From the NCBI GenBank assembly GCA_037039925.1, contig JAXRKP010000488.1, positions 123,501-187,500 of the forward strand: 64,000 nt of DNA, given 5' to 3'. Under the pieces are notes generated by a model, which searched no databases, was not told where the DNA came from, and worked only from the letters and a program-made list of their open reading frames with translations. The position numbers were made by a program, and so were the translations under genes. Shown here piece by piece: positions 1 to 12,800 of this stretch; the stretch's first letter is position 1, and each line of letters opens with the position of its first letter. The DNA is from Doris montereyensis (taxonomy: Eukaryota; Mollusca; Gastropoda; Nudibranchia; Dorididae).

Positions 1-230
1 ATATGAAGGGAAAGTGAATACCCCGTCTAATAAACGTTCGAGGGATGGTGATCGTCGACATGTTGTTGGCAACTCTGTTACAAAAATGAATTTAAAAGAC
101 TTATCAATGACACCTGACACTTTTGAACGCTCTCAATCACGACTGAAGAAAAAAGATGTGAGACGTCGCCGTTCTTTAAATGAGACTTATGATGGAGATC
201 TCACTCAGATGGTTGGCAACTATACAGATG
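1..230 (+). CDS. Partial basic coding exon, possible PUM3 N-terminus
   Basis: Open from the left edge to a good GTATGT donor after base 230. The frame contains no start ATG near its beginning, so the exon continues outside the window. The product is strongly basic (RSRDGDRR, SRLKKKDVRRRR) with an acidic end. The stretch FERSQSRLKKKDVRR resembles the N-terminal FEKS...KL.KK.V block of vertebrate PUM3, which suggests this is an upstream PUM3 exon. It ends in phase 1 and joins cleanly to the exon starting at 1001. If so, the protein is longer than its vertebrate counterpart. Alternatively it belongs to a neighbouring gene. Confidence 0.5.
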
Positions 231-1000
231 GTATGTCTACAGTTGATATTTGTAAGATTTGATAAAGATTTGATAAAAGAACATGGGGGGGGGGGGGGGG
301 GGGGCTTTTTCTTCCTTTTTATCTGAAAGCGGTGGTAGTGGTGAGAAATCAGATAATGATCTAGACGTAGATAGATTTACTGAAAGTGAAAATGACCAAT
401 AGCCACATCACTTCATTATTCCCCCGTAAAGAATTGATTAATTGGATTTTCCTATATATAAAAAAATTGGGGATTCCTTCTGCAGTAAAATGAATGACAA
501 CTTAAAAGACTAAGCATTGAAACATATTTTTTATTTAGACAATAATAAAAAAATTAATTGATTTATTTGATTGTTTTAAAATAAAACACTTGTGCTATGT
601 AATACGCCCGAAAGTGTAACGGTTTCTTCTCCAAATAGTAATCTGTCATGATATTTGCAAAGTACAGTCATTTTCAAAATTTATTTCTATCCGAACCTGA
701 AAATTAATTCGGTTTTGTTTCTCTCTTGAAATGGGTACTTTAACGAAACATGCTTTAAATCTATCAGGCATGTATGACATCACTACTGTGTCATTGTCAG
801 TCATGATGATTGGTGTTTTCGTTTTAAACTTGATTTTATAATAACAGTTTGTGAGGGTTCTGAATTTGCTTTCCCTCTTTTTTTCATTTTTCATTGAGTC
901 TCATTCCATCCAGTCAAGGTCACACTGATTGCCTTAGTTTTCTATGCCTACTTCAGCTTCGATGCCTCATGAAGAAATTTTCTTTTTATTCTTTATTCAG
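231..1000 (+). other. Intron with G-run and short acidic ORF
   Basis: Holds an uninterrupted G-run at about 286-304, a known site of assembly error. It is followed by a short open stretch at 318-402 (SESGGSGEKSDNDLDVDR then a stop) that is compositionally protein-like but matches no phase of the neighbouring exons. The rest (420-1000) is AT-rich with nothing recognised. Confidence 0.4.
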
Positions 1001-1189
1001 ATAATAGTATGATGGATTCAGATGAAGAACACACACCAGCTACACTCAGTCAGATAAGTGCTATCAATCCAAATGAAAATGACACCCTCACCACGACTTT
1101 TGCAAGGAAGCGGGGCAATAAAGCCAGAGCTGACGAGACTTGGGAAATAGCCGTAGAGTGCGCAAGGGAGAGCCAGATGGGGCAGAAAG
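1001..1189 (+). CDS. Candidate second upstream exon
   Basis: The acceptor TTTATTCAG ends at 1000, and phase 1 from the exon ending at 230 continues as DNSMMDSDEEHTPATLSQIS with an open frame. The product is acidic then basic (TFARKRGNKARADE), like a disordered nuclear N-terminus. The donor is uncertain: GTTTTA at 1190 leaves phase 1, while the next exon (1666) needs phase 2, so this junction does not close. A GTGCGC at 1158 would fit the phase but is weak. If unspliced, the frame stops at 1228-1230, which would make this a terminal exon of a separate upstream gene. Confidence 0.45.
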
Positions 1190-1693
1190 GTTTTATCTAC
1201 TTTTTGACATACCTGCATGAAATCTCTTGACTGTTTTGAACCAACAATTGACTATAGGTTTTGTTGTTTTTTATGATCTTTGGGCGGTTTCTTCTTATGG
1301 TTAAACAAAGATGGGAATTCAATTAATTTTTTTATTCTTCTAATGATCTTATTTCTTTATTCTTTTTTTTATCAGTCTTATGATGTAAAAGAGAGTTTTC
1401 AGTACATATGCCTCTTTCCTATTTTTCTCCACAGGCAGTGAGTGGGCATTCTTGAAATGTGATTAATTACTTCTTTGACTTTTTTGCTTGCATTAAGTGG
1501 AAGTTACATGCTATGTCCTGATAGGAATAAAATATTTTCTTTGTACCTTTTATTTTTTAATTACTAATTTCCTGATCAAGATAAAGTTTAAGTAACTTGT
1601 AGAATGCATTCATAATAGATTCAATTATAAAATTCATTCTCTTTTTATTTATCTTTTTTATGTAGATCTTTTACACATAAAACCCTGTCTAAG

Positions 1694-4600
1694 ATGTCTT
1701 TAAATGAGGAAGATGATGAGGATAATGATCACATGGAAGTTGATGCTGATGAGATACCAAGTCCACCTAAAAGATTAAAGCCGACGGAGGAAAAAGTCAC
1801 GTTACCAAAGGAGAAGAAAATAACTTTGAAAGTAAATCAATCCCTTTAAAAAAATATACTTTTTAATCATTTTTAGTCTTAATCATTTTATAATGCATGA
1901 ATTTGAATTTTGAAATCATCACTAAAAGGCATTTCATATGACTGTTTTGGTCTGATTTGGAAATCATGTAATATGTTAATGAAATACTTTTAAAGCTCTT
2001 CTCAGCGCTGGAAGCTCATTTCACCGTTTTTGTTCAATATTGTCGAAATAATGTTCTGTTCCTTTAGACAGTTTGTCATAACTCAACATCAAATGTCATT
2101 TTATGGCCGTTCTTTCAAGATGTGAAACTTTCTTTGTTTTCTTTCCCCACCCCTCTTCTTTTTTTTTTTTTACCCCTTGAGCTGCGAGTACATCTTGTGT
2201 CCTGGCTCTACATACAGGATCGATAGAGTTTTTAAAATTTATTATAGATTTAATTCTGATTTAAAATAGAAAGTTTGGGAAGTTTTATCTCTAGGTTAGA
2301 CTCCTTTTTGGCCCATATAAGGAAGTAGTTGATATCTTTCAATGTGTTTGATTAGAATCATACTCATTGTGTGCAGACTTGTTTGCCCTGTTGTGTAATG
2401 AAATTGGTTTAGTTTGACATTCTTTCAAATCAAAATGAAAATATACCTTCCGATAACTATAGATGTAAGTGTGAGAGCAAAGGCAATCTTCTAATGCTGC
2501 TTAATCACATGAAAACATAATATCAGGCTTATTGAGCATGCTGAAAAGAAATTTTAAACACCGTGAGATAATGGTTGCAATTGTTTTTGTAGCACAAAAA
2601 CTGCATGTTCAAAAGGTAAAAGTTTCTGTAGTGCCCCTTTATCAGGATTGTTTTATAAGTTAATGTACTCTTGCTAGTTTCCGTTAAACAAATTTAACTG
2701 TGACGTTTAATGCTTTCACACCCATATTTTTGGGGTTTACAGGGCGCTGCTTGGAGGGAACATTATATATGTCCTTATCACACCTTAACTTTACATTGCT
2801 GTTCATTCACTTTAAATGACTTGAAAATATTATATATCCCTTTCAATTTTTGCAGATACCATTGAAACAGGCTACAAAGAAGTTGAAATCCTTGAAAAAT
2901 GCAGCTCAAGTAAAAAAAGCTAAAAAGCAGTTGAACAAAAACTTTGAAGCCCTGCCAGACGAGACAACTGGTAAGTCAAGTCTCATCTCTTGCTCTAAAA
3001 ATTTGGGGCTTTTTTTCATTTGAGTGTTATTTGTTCATCTATCTATGACTTAAAGTTCTTTTGTTTTACATTTATGCATGACATGGTTGTAATATTGTCG
3101 ATGTATTCGGGGGAAAGTTTGTTATGTAGTTTTTCATTGAATGGTGGGTGGGTATTACATTACATTAAAACTGTTTTGGTTTTAAATTGAGTGAGATGTC
3201 TCTTTGGCTTCACTTTTTAAATATTGTTTTTCAATTTCACACAGTGCCAATAACTCCAAATCAGACCTGGAAAAAGAAAAAAAAAAGGAACGGAAAATGG
3301 TGAAAAACAACTATGATTTAATCACATCTGCCAAAAAGGCATGGGAAGATCTTAGAAGGTAATTATTTTTCATTGACTGTCCTATGGGTTCACTTATTTG
3401 AAATTGTGTGAAATAAATGCTGGAATAAACTTTTAGAATTGGTTATATCAGATTCAGTGGCAAAGTGGTTTGGCTGTCGGATTAGGGACCATGGGGTTTC
3501 GGGCTCGAATACCAGCAAAGAGAGGCCCAACATTGTGTTCGTAAGGAAAGACATTTTCGCCACTTGACCCAAGTGCAAATGGGTACAAAGACTAGTTAGG
3601 GTGTACAAATCTGCGTCAGACTAGTGTCCTGTCAAGGAGGTCATTATAATCGCCTTTTCCACTTTGTGTTACCGAATCCGAGATGCGCTCCAACGCTATG
3701 GGCTGTGGCGGCCTTACAGAAACTTTTACTATATCAGATTTATGTGACTTTCAGTTTTTGTGTATCTTACTTCTTCAAGATATCATCTTGTAATGTTTCC
3801 CACCGGCGTTCTTATCAACAATGCAAATAAATTTAATATTAATATTTCATTATGTGTAAAATGACTGAAGAAAGGGATGTTTTGCTATTTGGTTTGTGTT
3901 AAGTTTGTTGTGCTGTTTTGTTTTATTGTCGTGGAGAGAATTGCAGTATTATTGTAATAAGAGAAATTATGTCTGAAGAAAGAAATTCGAAATAGTTTTT
4001 CTTTATGTGTGTACCAAATTTAGTTGTGAAATATATGTTAATACACTCTTGATTAAGCAGTATTTGTTCCACATTTTGTTAGTTACATAACTTCTCTCCT
4101 TTTCCAGGGGTGACTTGCCAGTTGACAAGCGCAGAAAAATTTGTGATGACTTAATGACAATGGTGGAAGGAAAAGTTAAATCGGTAAAAACAATGCTGTT
4201 TGTTGTTAGAATTGATATTTGTACTGTCAGAGTTATAATTTGAAACCAGAAATAATGTGAGAACTGTTTTATTGTATATTTGAAAAAGTAAACTGACAGG
4301 ATGATATTGTTTTCCCCAATAACCCCAAAAAGTCATATTTCAATGCATTTTGTTCTTTGAGTTTAAATGCATTATAAGGAACCTACAGTTTCTTTATGTA
4401 TCATGACATGAAATATGTCTTTCTTTATACCAATAGCTCTCTTTGGTTCATGATTCCTCAAGAGTTATTCAATGCCTTGTACAGTATGGAAGTGAAGCAC
4501 AACGTCAAGTGATCTTTGATGAGATAAAGAGTAAGGCATATTGAATAAGTTTATGAAATTAAGATAATATTATGGAACAATCTTCAAGGTACTGTCTAAA

Positions 4601-6765
4601 AGTGAGTCAGTCATAGCAATGATATGCTATAAAGACTTATCTTTTTACTCTTTGTTCTGAAAGATGAAATGTCAAGTTCTTTAACATGTAAAGAATACAT
4701 TTGTTTTTAGCTATGTTTATTTTTAGGGAAGGGTTCCCCTTTTCTTCTCTTTATTTGTTATTTCTGATTTAATACCTAATTAAAAGATTTGTATTCTTGG
4801 TGAAGATTTCTGATTTACATGATTCATGAGGATTTTATTGAAGATAGCTTAGATTTCACTGCTTTCAGTCTTAGTAGTCACAGTAATGTCAATTTATCTT
4901 TATTGAAACCTGATTTGATTTCCTTTTTACCTGTACTGTTCTTTACGTTCCTCTACATTGAGTAAAAATAAGAAGTTCTCTGGTCCCTAATCTGCACATC
5001 AAGAAAAGCTTCAGAACACACTCTGTAAGAAATCATCACTTCAATTGTAGATGTTATAAATCTTGTATTAGAAGTGCAGTAGGATGAATATAGGCAGGAA
5101 AAAGATGTTTTTCTTTGACTGCCAGATGATCACTTTTATAGCCTATGTACTTTTAATGCATTGAAATCTCAACATAACTGCTGGAATGATTCACATGTTT
5201 ACAGTTGAGATTCCATGACTTGACGTAGTCAAATATAAGTTTTAGAAGAACAAAGTATTGATTGAGAACGGTTTTGTCATATTGTAAAAGTTGCATATTC
5301 TCAAAACCAAAGGATTTTTCTGCTCATCCTTTCATTCTTAATGGTCATGCAGATATCTTCTTGTATATTTTATTTTGAAATGGAGGCATCACTTAATGTA
5401 CTGTGTCGCCAGAATTTTTTTTTCATTACATTACGTTCTACTCATGTTTTTTCCTGTCAGACGACGTTCTTGAAGTTTGCAAGTCAAAGTATTCAAAGTT
5501 TGTGCTCCGTAAGCTCATTCATTACGGGTAAGCATGACACTATAAGTTGCTGTTACTGATTTTAGCCCATCTGAGATGGCCGCAGTCAATTTCATGTCTA
5601 GTTTAACAATTTTGCTATTCTTCCAATGTGTCTTAGAGGAGACACTAAGATTTTCATGTATTCTTATGATCTGAAAAAATGTTTTATTTTTAAAGATGGA
5701 CTCATTGTTATTCTTTATTGATTTAATGTTTGGTTGGGGTTTTTTTCATCCTCATGCAGGTCGAAGCCTTTGAAAGCTGAGGTTTTGAAGTGTTTTCAAG
5801 GTCATGTGAGGAAACTGATGAGACATAAGGTACTTATTAGATATTTTCGAGAGATGTAATTCTTTCCTTTTTTTAAAAAGAAATTCCTGTTTTTTGTCAA
5901 TATCTCCAAAATCCTCTCCTTCTATCTTCAATTTCATTATTTAGCCTTTGTTTTCTTGCACTCCCCGGATTCCTCCATTTTCCCAATTCGAATGAAGGCC
6001 TAACGCGTCGTAGGCCTGCCAAGCCTAGTTTCGTTTTCTGCGAGTTCACCCAGTACTGACTCACATCAAGACAAAATTATTCGCAAATTGGTCCTTTTTT
6101 CTACTCAGAAATGCAAGGGAGGAAATCGTGTTTTCCAAACAAATTGTTCAGCTGTTCCTTAAATTTAAAAGGAACTTTTGCACCATTCATGAATCGGCTG
6201 CGCTTGTTCAGACTGAAAATATATTCAAATAGGACACAAACAAGGATTATATTTCATCCTGTGTGAGGAAGTTAGATGCCGATGTATTAGCTTGGTGTCC
6301 GTTGTATTATCAACTATGGTTCAAGTGAAAATGCTGTTTTACTAGATCTAGAAGTAGAATCTAGATCTAATTGTGTGTTTAAGAATAGATCTAATAAGTA
6401 AGAAAGGTACTAGTTCTACACAAGTTAGATTTAGACAGATCCAATCTAGATGTCAGAGGTATTACTAGATCTACAATGTGGTGTGTGTAGTGTGTATTCT
6501 ATATCTAATCTAGATTGTTTTTATTTGGGGGGGGGGGGATCTCACGGTGACAATACCTGATGAATAGAATAAGGATACATGTGTCCCTTAGTGTGTATGT
6601 TAATGTTACTAGATTTAGATCTACTGATGTGTTTCTAATATATAAGAAGGTAACTAGATCTATACCACGAATTTAGATCTAGAACTAGATGTCCGAGGTG
6701 TTACAGTGTGTGTAGATTTAGACTGTCTAGAATCTACATTTGTCTAGTTTGGTTGAAAACTAAAG

Positions 6766-6855
<90 letters not shown>

Positions 6856-9800
6856 CCCCTCTCCCTCTCCCTCTCCCTCCTCCCTCCCTCTCACTTTTGC
6901 TATGAACTTTCGAACCCCAATAGTTTAGAGCCGCAGATTCTAATAGAAGTCCCACAGCTGTGTTGCCTGAGAGACTTTTGCTTGGTTCAGTTGCATAATG
7001 TTATGTTGTTTTTTACTTTCCTGAAATATATTGGTCGCCCATTTACATCCCTGCTTTTCTCTATAATCATTTTCTTATATACCTCAGCAATACACGATGT
7101 ATAATGTAAAATGTATTTACTTGGGTACCGGGACGAATAGGAATGACTTGTGTTGAGTTTCCTTAACATTGCATCATGCAATTCCATTACATGATATCAT
7201 TTAAAACACCATAATTCAGACTTCTCGAAAGCAGCTCTACTAAGAATTCAAATTTTTCTTGTTTTTATGAATTTGAAATTGTTTCCACCCTCATGTGGGC
7301 ATTTGGCAAATTCTGCTGGTAGGTCCTACTGTTTTTATTTCATCTCTGGGGTTTTGGTAGGATTTTAAATTTTACCCGGACTGCTGTATAAACAGCCAAA
7401 GGATCTTCAGGGTGTCTAGCAAGGTCGGAAATATGTCGGATTTTTCATACTCAGGTCGGAAATTGATGTCTAGGGTAGGAAAACAAGTAGGAAATGGGGC
7501 TCAGGTAGTAAAAACATAGTTCCCATGCATCAGGAAATCCTTGAAAATGAGAAAAAATGATTCCCGGTTTAGAAAATACCAGGGAAATGATATAATGTGG
7601 ATGAACATGAGAGAAAATCAGGGAAATCGAAGTAGACATGAACAATTATCGGCACCGCGAAATATGAAAATGCGAATAAGTTTGTGGACGATGAATGATC
7701 ACTTTGTCGTGCGTGCTTTGCTGTCTGGCGATTCTTTCAATTTGAAACTAAACAATTCCGATACCTTCTTTAAAATTATAAAGTTTGCCCAGGGAATTAG
7801 TATCGGATTTCGACACAAAGTTTTCAATACTTTCTTTAGTTTTAGCGCCTATACCAATACCATGAACTGCGTATCCTTTCTTTAATTTAACTTTTGCTCT
7901 GGAGAGATTAACAATGCTGTGTATGTTAAAAAGTCAATTGCGCACGTTGTTGTATGGTTCGTATCAAAGGGAGAGAGACAGAGGGCAATGTGCATATTTT
8001 AAGTCCGATTGCGCACGTGTGTGTGTGTAAGAAGGCTAGATAGAGATTGTTTTCTGTGTGTTTGATGTGTTTGTGTGTGTTTGATGCGACCAATCGCGCA
8101 TGTGTGTATTAGTATTAGAGAGAGAGTATATATGGAGAGTCTGGAGTTGACGGATTACCAAAAGGTAAATGGAAGTGTTTAGTAAGAATAGAGGAGGTTG
8201 GATGATCGAAGGGATATCATGCACACGCGGCCTGATAGCAGAATAGAGGTGGGTTAGGGTGAAGAAAGTCAATGTGAAAACGGCAAAACAAGAGGCGACT
8301 AAGTCTGACATACGATATTGGTAGAGAAATAACTAATGTGTCTTCCACTACAGTGTAGACATGGGTGGGAAAGGATAGAATCGGGAAGAAGGCAATCATG
8401 TATTATACTAGATCTAGATTCCGGTTTTATTGAAGAAGAAAGAAATAGGGGTGGGGCGGTTGCCAATATAATGGAGATTTTTTTATTAGGGTAGGGCGAT
8501 CTAGATCTAGTTTTAAGTTTTTGATCCTGAGAAAGAGGGGGTGATGGTGGCTAAAAGTAAAATAAAGGAAGATTTATAATTGGCAGTTCAAGTTATAGAA
8601 AAAGTCTTCCAAACCTCATTTTCTTCTCGGTAGATTTGAGTAAGTATCTGTGCGTGTGTTTAGGCTATGCTATTGTCACTCTTGTTTGACTTATGTTTCG
8701 AAAGGAGATAAAAAAAAATAATATAAAAATCTATTTTTGCACTGTTTGCATGTTTTGTGAAATGATAGGGGTAGAAGTCTAGATTTATCACCAAAGTCAG
8801 CTATCAGAATTATTATTTTTCCCGAAATTTGTGAGGAGGACCCTGTAGAAAAATGTTGAAATATTGTTACTCCAAAGTGAAACATTAAAGAAATGTATGA
8901 TCACTTTTCATTTCATTGACATGCACTAGAAAGTCATTCATTTATGATTTGAATTGACAATTTATAATAAGGCATTGAAATTGGAAATATTCACGCTGTC
9001 CTCCGTTTCTGGTGTCAGGAGAGTATTTCAGATGGGATTTTTCTGTTGAGATACGAAATTTCAGTTGACTTTTTGCTGGACACCCTGATCTTTCATGTGC
9101 ACAGAGTGTCGTGATTTGCATATGGGACCTCCTTTTAATCACCGGTCTCAGTGGGATTTGGTGTCGCCCCATCTACCGGGGGGGGGGGGGGGGTACTCGA
9201 AATAACGTGAGAATATTTTTCAACTGTCGGCAGAACTTGAACCCACGACATTTTGGTTTAGACACCACCTTGCCTCTTCACTACCAATTGCCCTTGTATA
9301 ACAAGATTCTTCCCACTTGCACCACTTTGGAGAAGGGGGTGGTGGTGCACGCTGGCGGTACAATGAATTGTGTTTTAGATAGTTTATATGGAATGTTAAC
9401 ACCAACTGAATGGCGGTAAGATAGGTTGTTTCACTATCTGACCCATACAGCAGTGAAAAATTTTGTTGAAAGTTGGATTTTAATTTTATCACATTCCCAG
9501 GACAAGCAGTTTTGAAGCATTTCCCTAATTTCTTGTGCTATATCATTTGTGTATTTTTAGGAAGCTTCAGAAATCGTTGAATATGCCTTCAATGAATATG
9601 CCACAGCTCCACAGCGACTTGCCCTGCTTGAAGAATTTTATGGCGCTTCGTTTTTTTTATTTAAGGTATGCATTTTGACAGCATTTCTTTCCTGTTGATT
9701 AAATTTTAACATTTTAGTATTTAACAGTTTACAAGAATGAAACTTTTAAGATAAAGTGTTTGAATTATTGTGAGAGGTTTTTTTATAAGCTCAAAGAGAG

Positions 9801-12800
9801 ATTTCATAGCATTTTTATTTTAGTTATAGTAATGCCATTAACTCAATGTTCATGATTTCGTCAAATTGTTCTTTCTTCAGGATAATGTACACCGTTCACT
9901 GGAACAGATTATGATAGATATGCCAGAGAAGAAAGATATGGTCTTGAGAAGCATGAAGGAGGCATTGAGTCCTCTCATAGACAAGTAAGTTAGGAAGTTG
10001 TATTTTTTCTTTCATTTTGTGATAACGTTTTTCTTTTAGTTTACATCTTTTTGGTGATCTGTGTTTGCCGCACACATTCTTGAATTTCAGAACAGGATCA
10101 TTGCAATCTTAACATTAAAAATGTATCTGCTTTGTCACTGTGTCTTAGAACTGTAAAGAAGTCCCCAAGACTTCAGTTTTGATTTAAACTTTTTCAAATA
10201 GGTCAATATGTTCAGATAAGATGATATTCATAATGATCAGGAACAGGATGCAGGTTACATTTTTTTCATCTTCATTTCCTGATGTTATGCAATGAAAGGT
10301 TAACACTGTCAATTGAAAGACATGATATAAAGGCTACATATAGATTTAATCTCAGTAATTTATACATGGTTTATATATATGGTGAATGGAGTAACTTGCA
10401 ATTAATTTTTCACTTTCTTTGATTATTCTGAAAAAAAATTCATTATGCCATGCAATTCAAAGCTGAATTTTCATTTTGTTTGTAATCTGCAGAGAGCTGG
10501 TCACATATTCAATAGTTCACAAGGTTTTCTTCGATTTTTTTAGCTATGCAAACGAAAGCTCGAAAAAGGTGAGACATGAGTGGGGGTGTTTTTACTAATG
10601 TTTCATTTAAGATTTTGTGATTTAGCTTCCTAGTTACTAGCATTGTTTTGATTTTCTTTGCATTTACTCTCATTCCTCTTTTATTCATAATGTTGTTATT
10701 CATTCCTCTTTTATTCATAATGTTGTTATTCGACTGAAGGTCACTTTCTGATTTTCCAAAGAGAACTAAATCATACGTACCTACATTCATTTTTGAGGAT
10801 GCCTTTGCAACTGAATCCATAAATGTGATAAATAAAAGGGGACTTTGATACAACCCTGTTTTACTCCTATATCTACATCAAATTCTGCGGATATGTTTCC
10901 AGCTACTATCACTGCACATGTTGGTTTATTGTAAAAAAAACTTTTAATGGCTTCTATTAAATTTTGCTGTACATTGTGTTCCTTTAAGGAATGCCATAGA
11001 TTGTCACTCCTCACAGTGTCAAATGCCTTTTCTAAGTCTATAATACACAGGTGCAGCTGTTATTTGTCTAATTGTAGATTTGTGGTCTTGTACACTTCTT
11101 CCTGGTCTAAACCCACTCTGATGTTTTTCAATCTGATCTTCTACTGTTTTCCTTAGTCTCATTTCCAGTATCCTGGCATACACTTTACCTGGTACATTAA
11201 GTAGTGAAATAAAAAGTAGTTACATCCCTCTATAGTTTGAGCATTCCATAGTTGATCCTTTCTCATGTATTGGTACTACCGTTCCCTTTTTCAATTATCT
11301 GGCACCTGTTTGGACTTCCATGCTTGTTGGCATATTGCATGTAGTAGTTTGTCTGCCTCTCTCCCTTGGTTTTTAATCATTTTTGGATAAGCTTGATCTG
11401 CTCATGAGGCTTTTCCTAATTTCACTTTTCTTATAGCTGTTTGGATTTCTTCCATTGATATATCTACATCTTCAGCTTTCTCTGGATTACTTATTACTCT
11501 TACTAATTGATCTTTACTCCTTGTTTCATATGTTCTGGGGGGATTATGTAATTGTTGGAAATACTTTCTCCATGTTTCCATGATTTGGCTGTCTTCTGTC
11601 GTTATTTCTCTTTTGGAATTCTTAATTTGGTCTTTCTCATGCTCTTCATTGCCCCCAGAACAGCTTTTGATTTCCTTGATAGCTTTCTTGAAGTCTTTGT
11701 CCTAGCTCTTCCCATTGTTCCTGTTTTGCTTTCCTCACTTCCTCTGTGGCGATAGTTCTTTTATTCACGTAATCTATCCTATCCTCTGGTCTCTTTGTTT
11801 GCAAGTATATCTGTCTTGACATTCTCATGCCACCATGATGTTCTTTTCCTGTCTTATTTAATTTGTTTCCTACCACAGACCTCTTCAGTACATCTGAGGA
11901 GTGTTTCTTTATACATCTGCCACTTTTTTCTCTTGTGCTATCATTCAGATCCATCTGCCTTTCACTGATAAATCTTTTTATCCTAGATTGGTATATCTGT
12001 TTTACTATTGGTTTATTTAGTTCCTCTATTTTGAGTTAAATAGCTTTCTTCTCTTTTCTTTTCTGTTTGTTTTCTTCAGTCAGTAATCTCATTTTGGCAA
12101 TCACTAGGTGATGATCACTAAATATTTCTGCTCCTCTGTTTACTCTTGCATCCGATGTACTGTAAAAAAAGGGAGCTGCTAACTATTATTTATGTAGTCT
12201 ATCATTGGTTTTTCACACCGGTCTTCATTTACTCTTGTACATTTGTGGATATCTTTATGAGGAAAAAGGTGTTTGCTATTTTCTTGTTATTCTTTAGGCA
12301 TTTGAAAAAGTTGTGTCTCCTTCTTTACCTATTACTACTGACGTTTTTATATTGTTGCCTACTCTAGCATTTAAATCTCCTAAAACCGTTAGTTCCTGTT
12401 TGTGTTAGATTCCCTGCAGTTATTTGTAAATCGCTTTCGAGGATATCTTTTTCTTCTTTAGTGGCGTCTTCGTTTGGTCCATAACCTATTAATAATTTAA
12501 TTTCTCTTCCTTTTGGTTTAATATTTACCTCTAATAGCCGTGGGCTTATAAATTTCCAACTTTCTAGTAGCTTTTCATGCCTTTTATGCACTAGAAGGCA
12601 GCTATCTTTGACATCTACTCCTGAGAAAATTAAAATACGATTTGGTCCTACATTTTCTATTCCTTGTCCTTTTTCTTTGTTTCTGTAATGGCCAAAATAT
12701 CTGCTTTGAATTTTTCCATTTCTTCAACTAATTATAACTCTTTTCCATTTATTGCCCTAACATTCCACGTTCCAAAAATCACAGTCCATGTTCATTTCCA

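Larger units (their letters stand above)
5830..9560 (+). other. Large PUM3 intron, repeat-rich
   Basis: Intron between exons 5760-5829 and 9561-9665. It contains AGATCT-type palindromic repeats (6345-6715 and around 8405-8520), a G-run at 6529-6538, a long (CT)n tract (6766-6890), a G-run at 9180-9193 and a partial MITE-1 copy (9310-9460). Around 7390-7640 there are AGGTCGGAAAT-like short repeats resembling degenerate coding sequence, but no family is recognised. No gene is supported on either strand. Confidence 0.6.

Noticed and set aside
318..402. Acidic open stretch SESGGSGEKSDNDLDVDR
   Set aside because: Neither phase from the 1-230 exon joins to it without a stop, and it follows a G-run of uncertain length.
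6708..6955. Leu-Ser and Arg-Glu repeat ORFs over CT/GA tracts (also 22785-23196 and 47913-48190)
   Set aside because: They are pure translations of dinucleotide repeats and are open in several frames at once.
7541..7885. 114-codon plus-strand ORF
   Set aside because: No splice or homology support; the first part consists of short internal repeats and the rest looks random.
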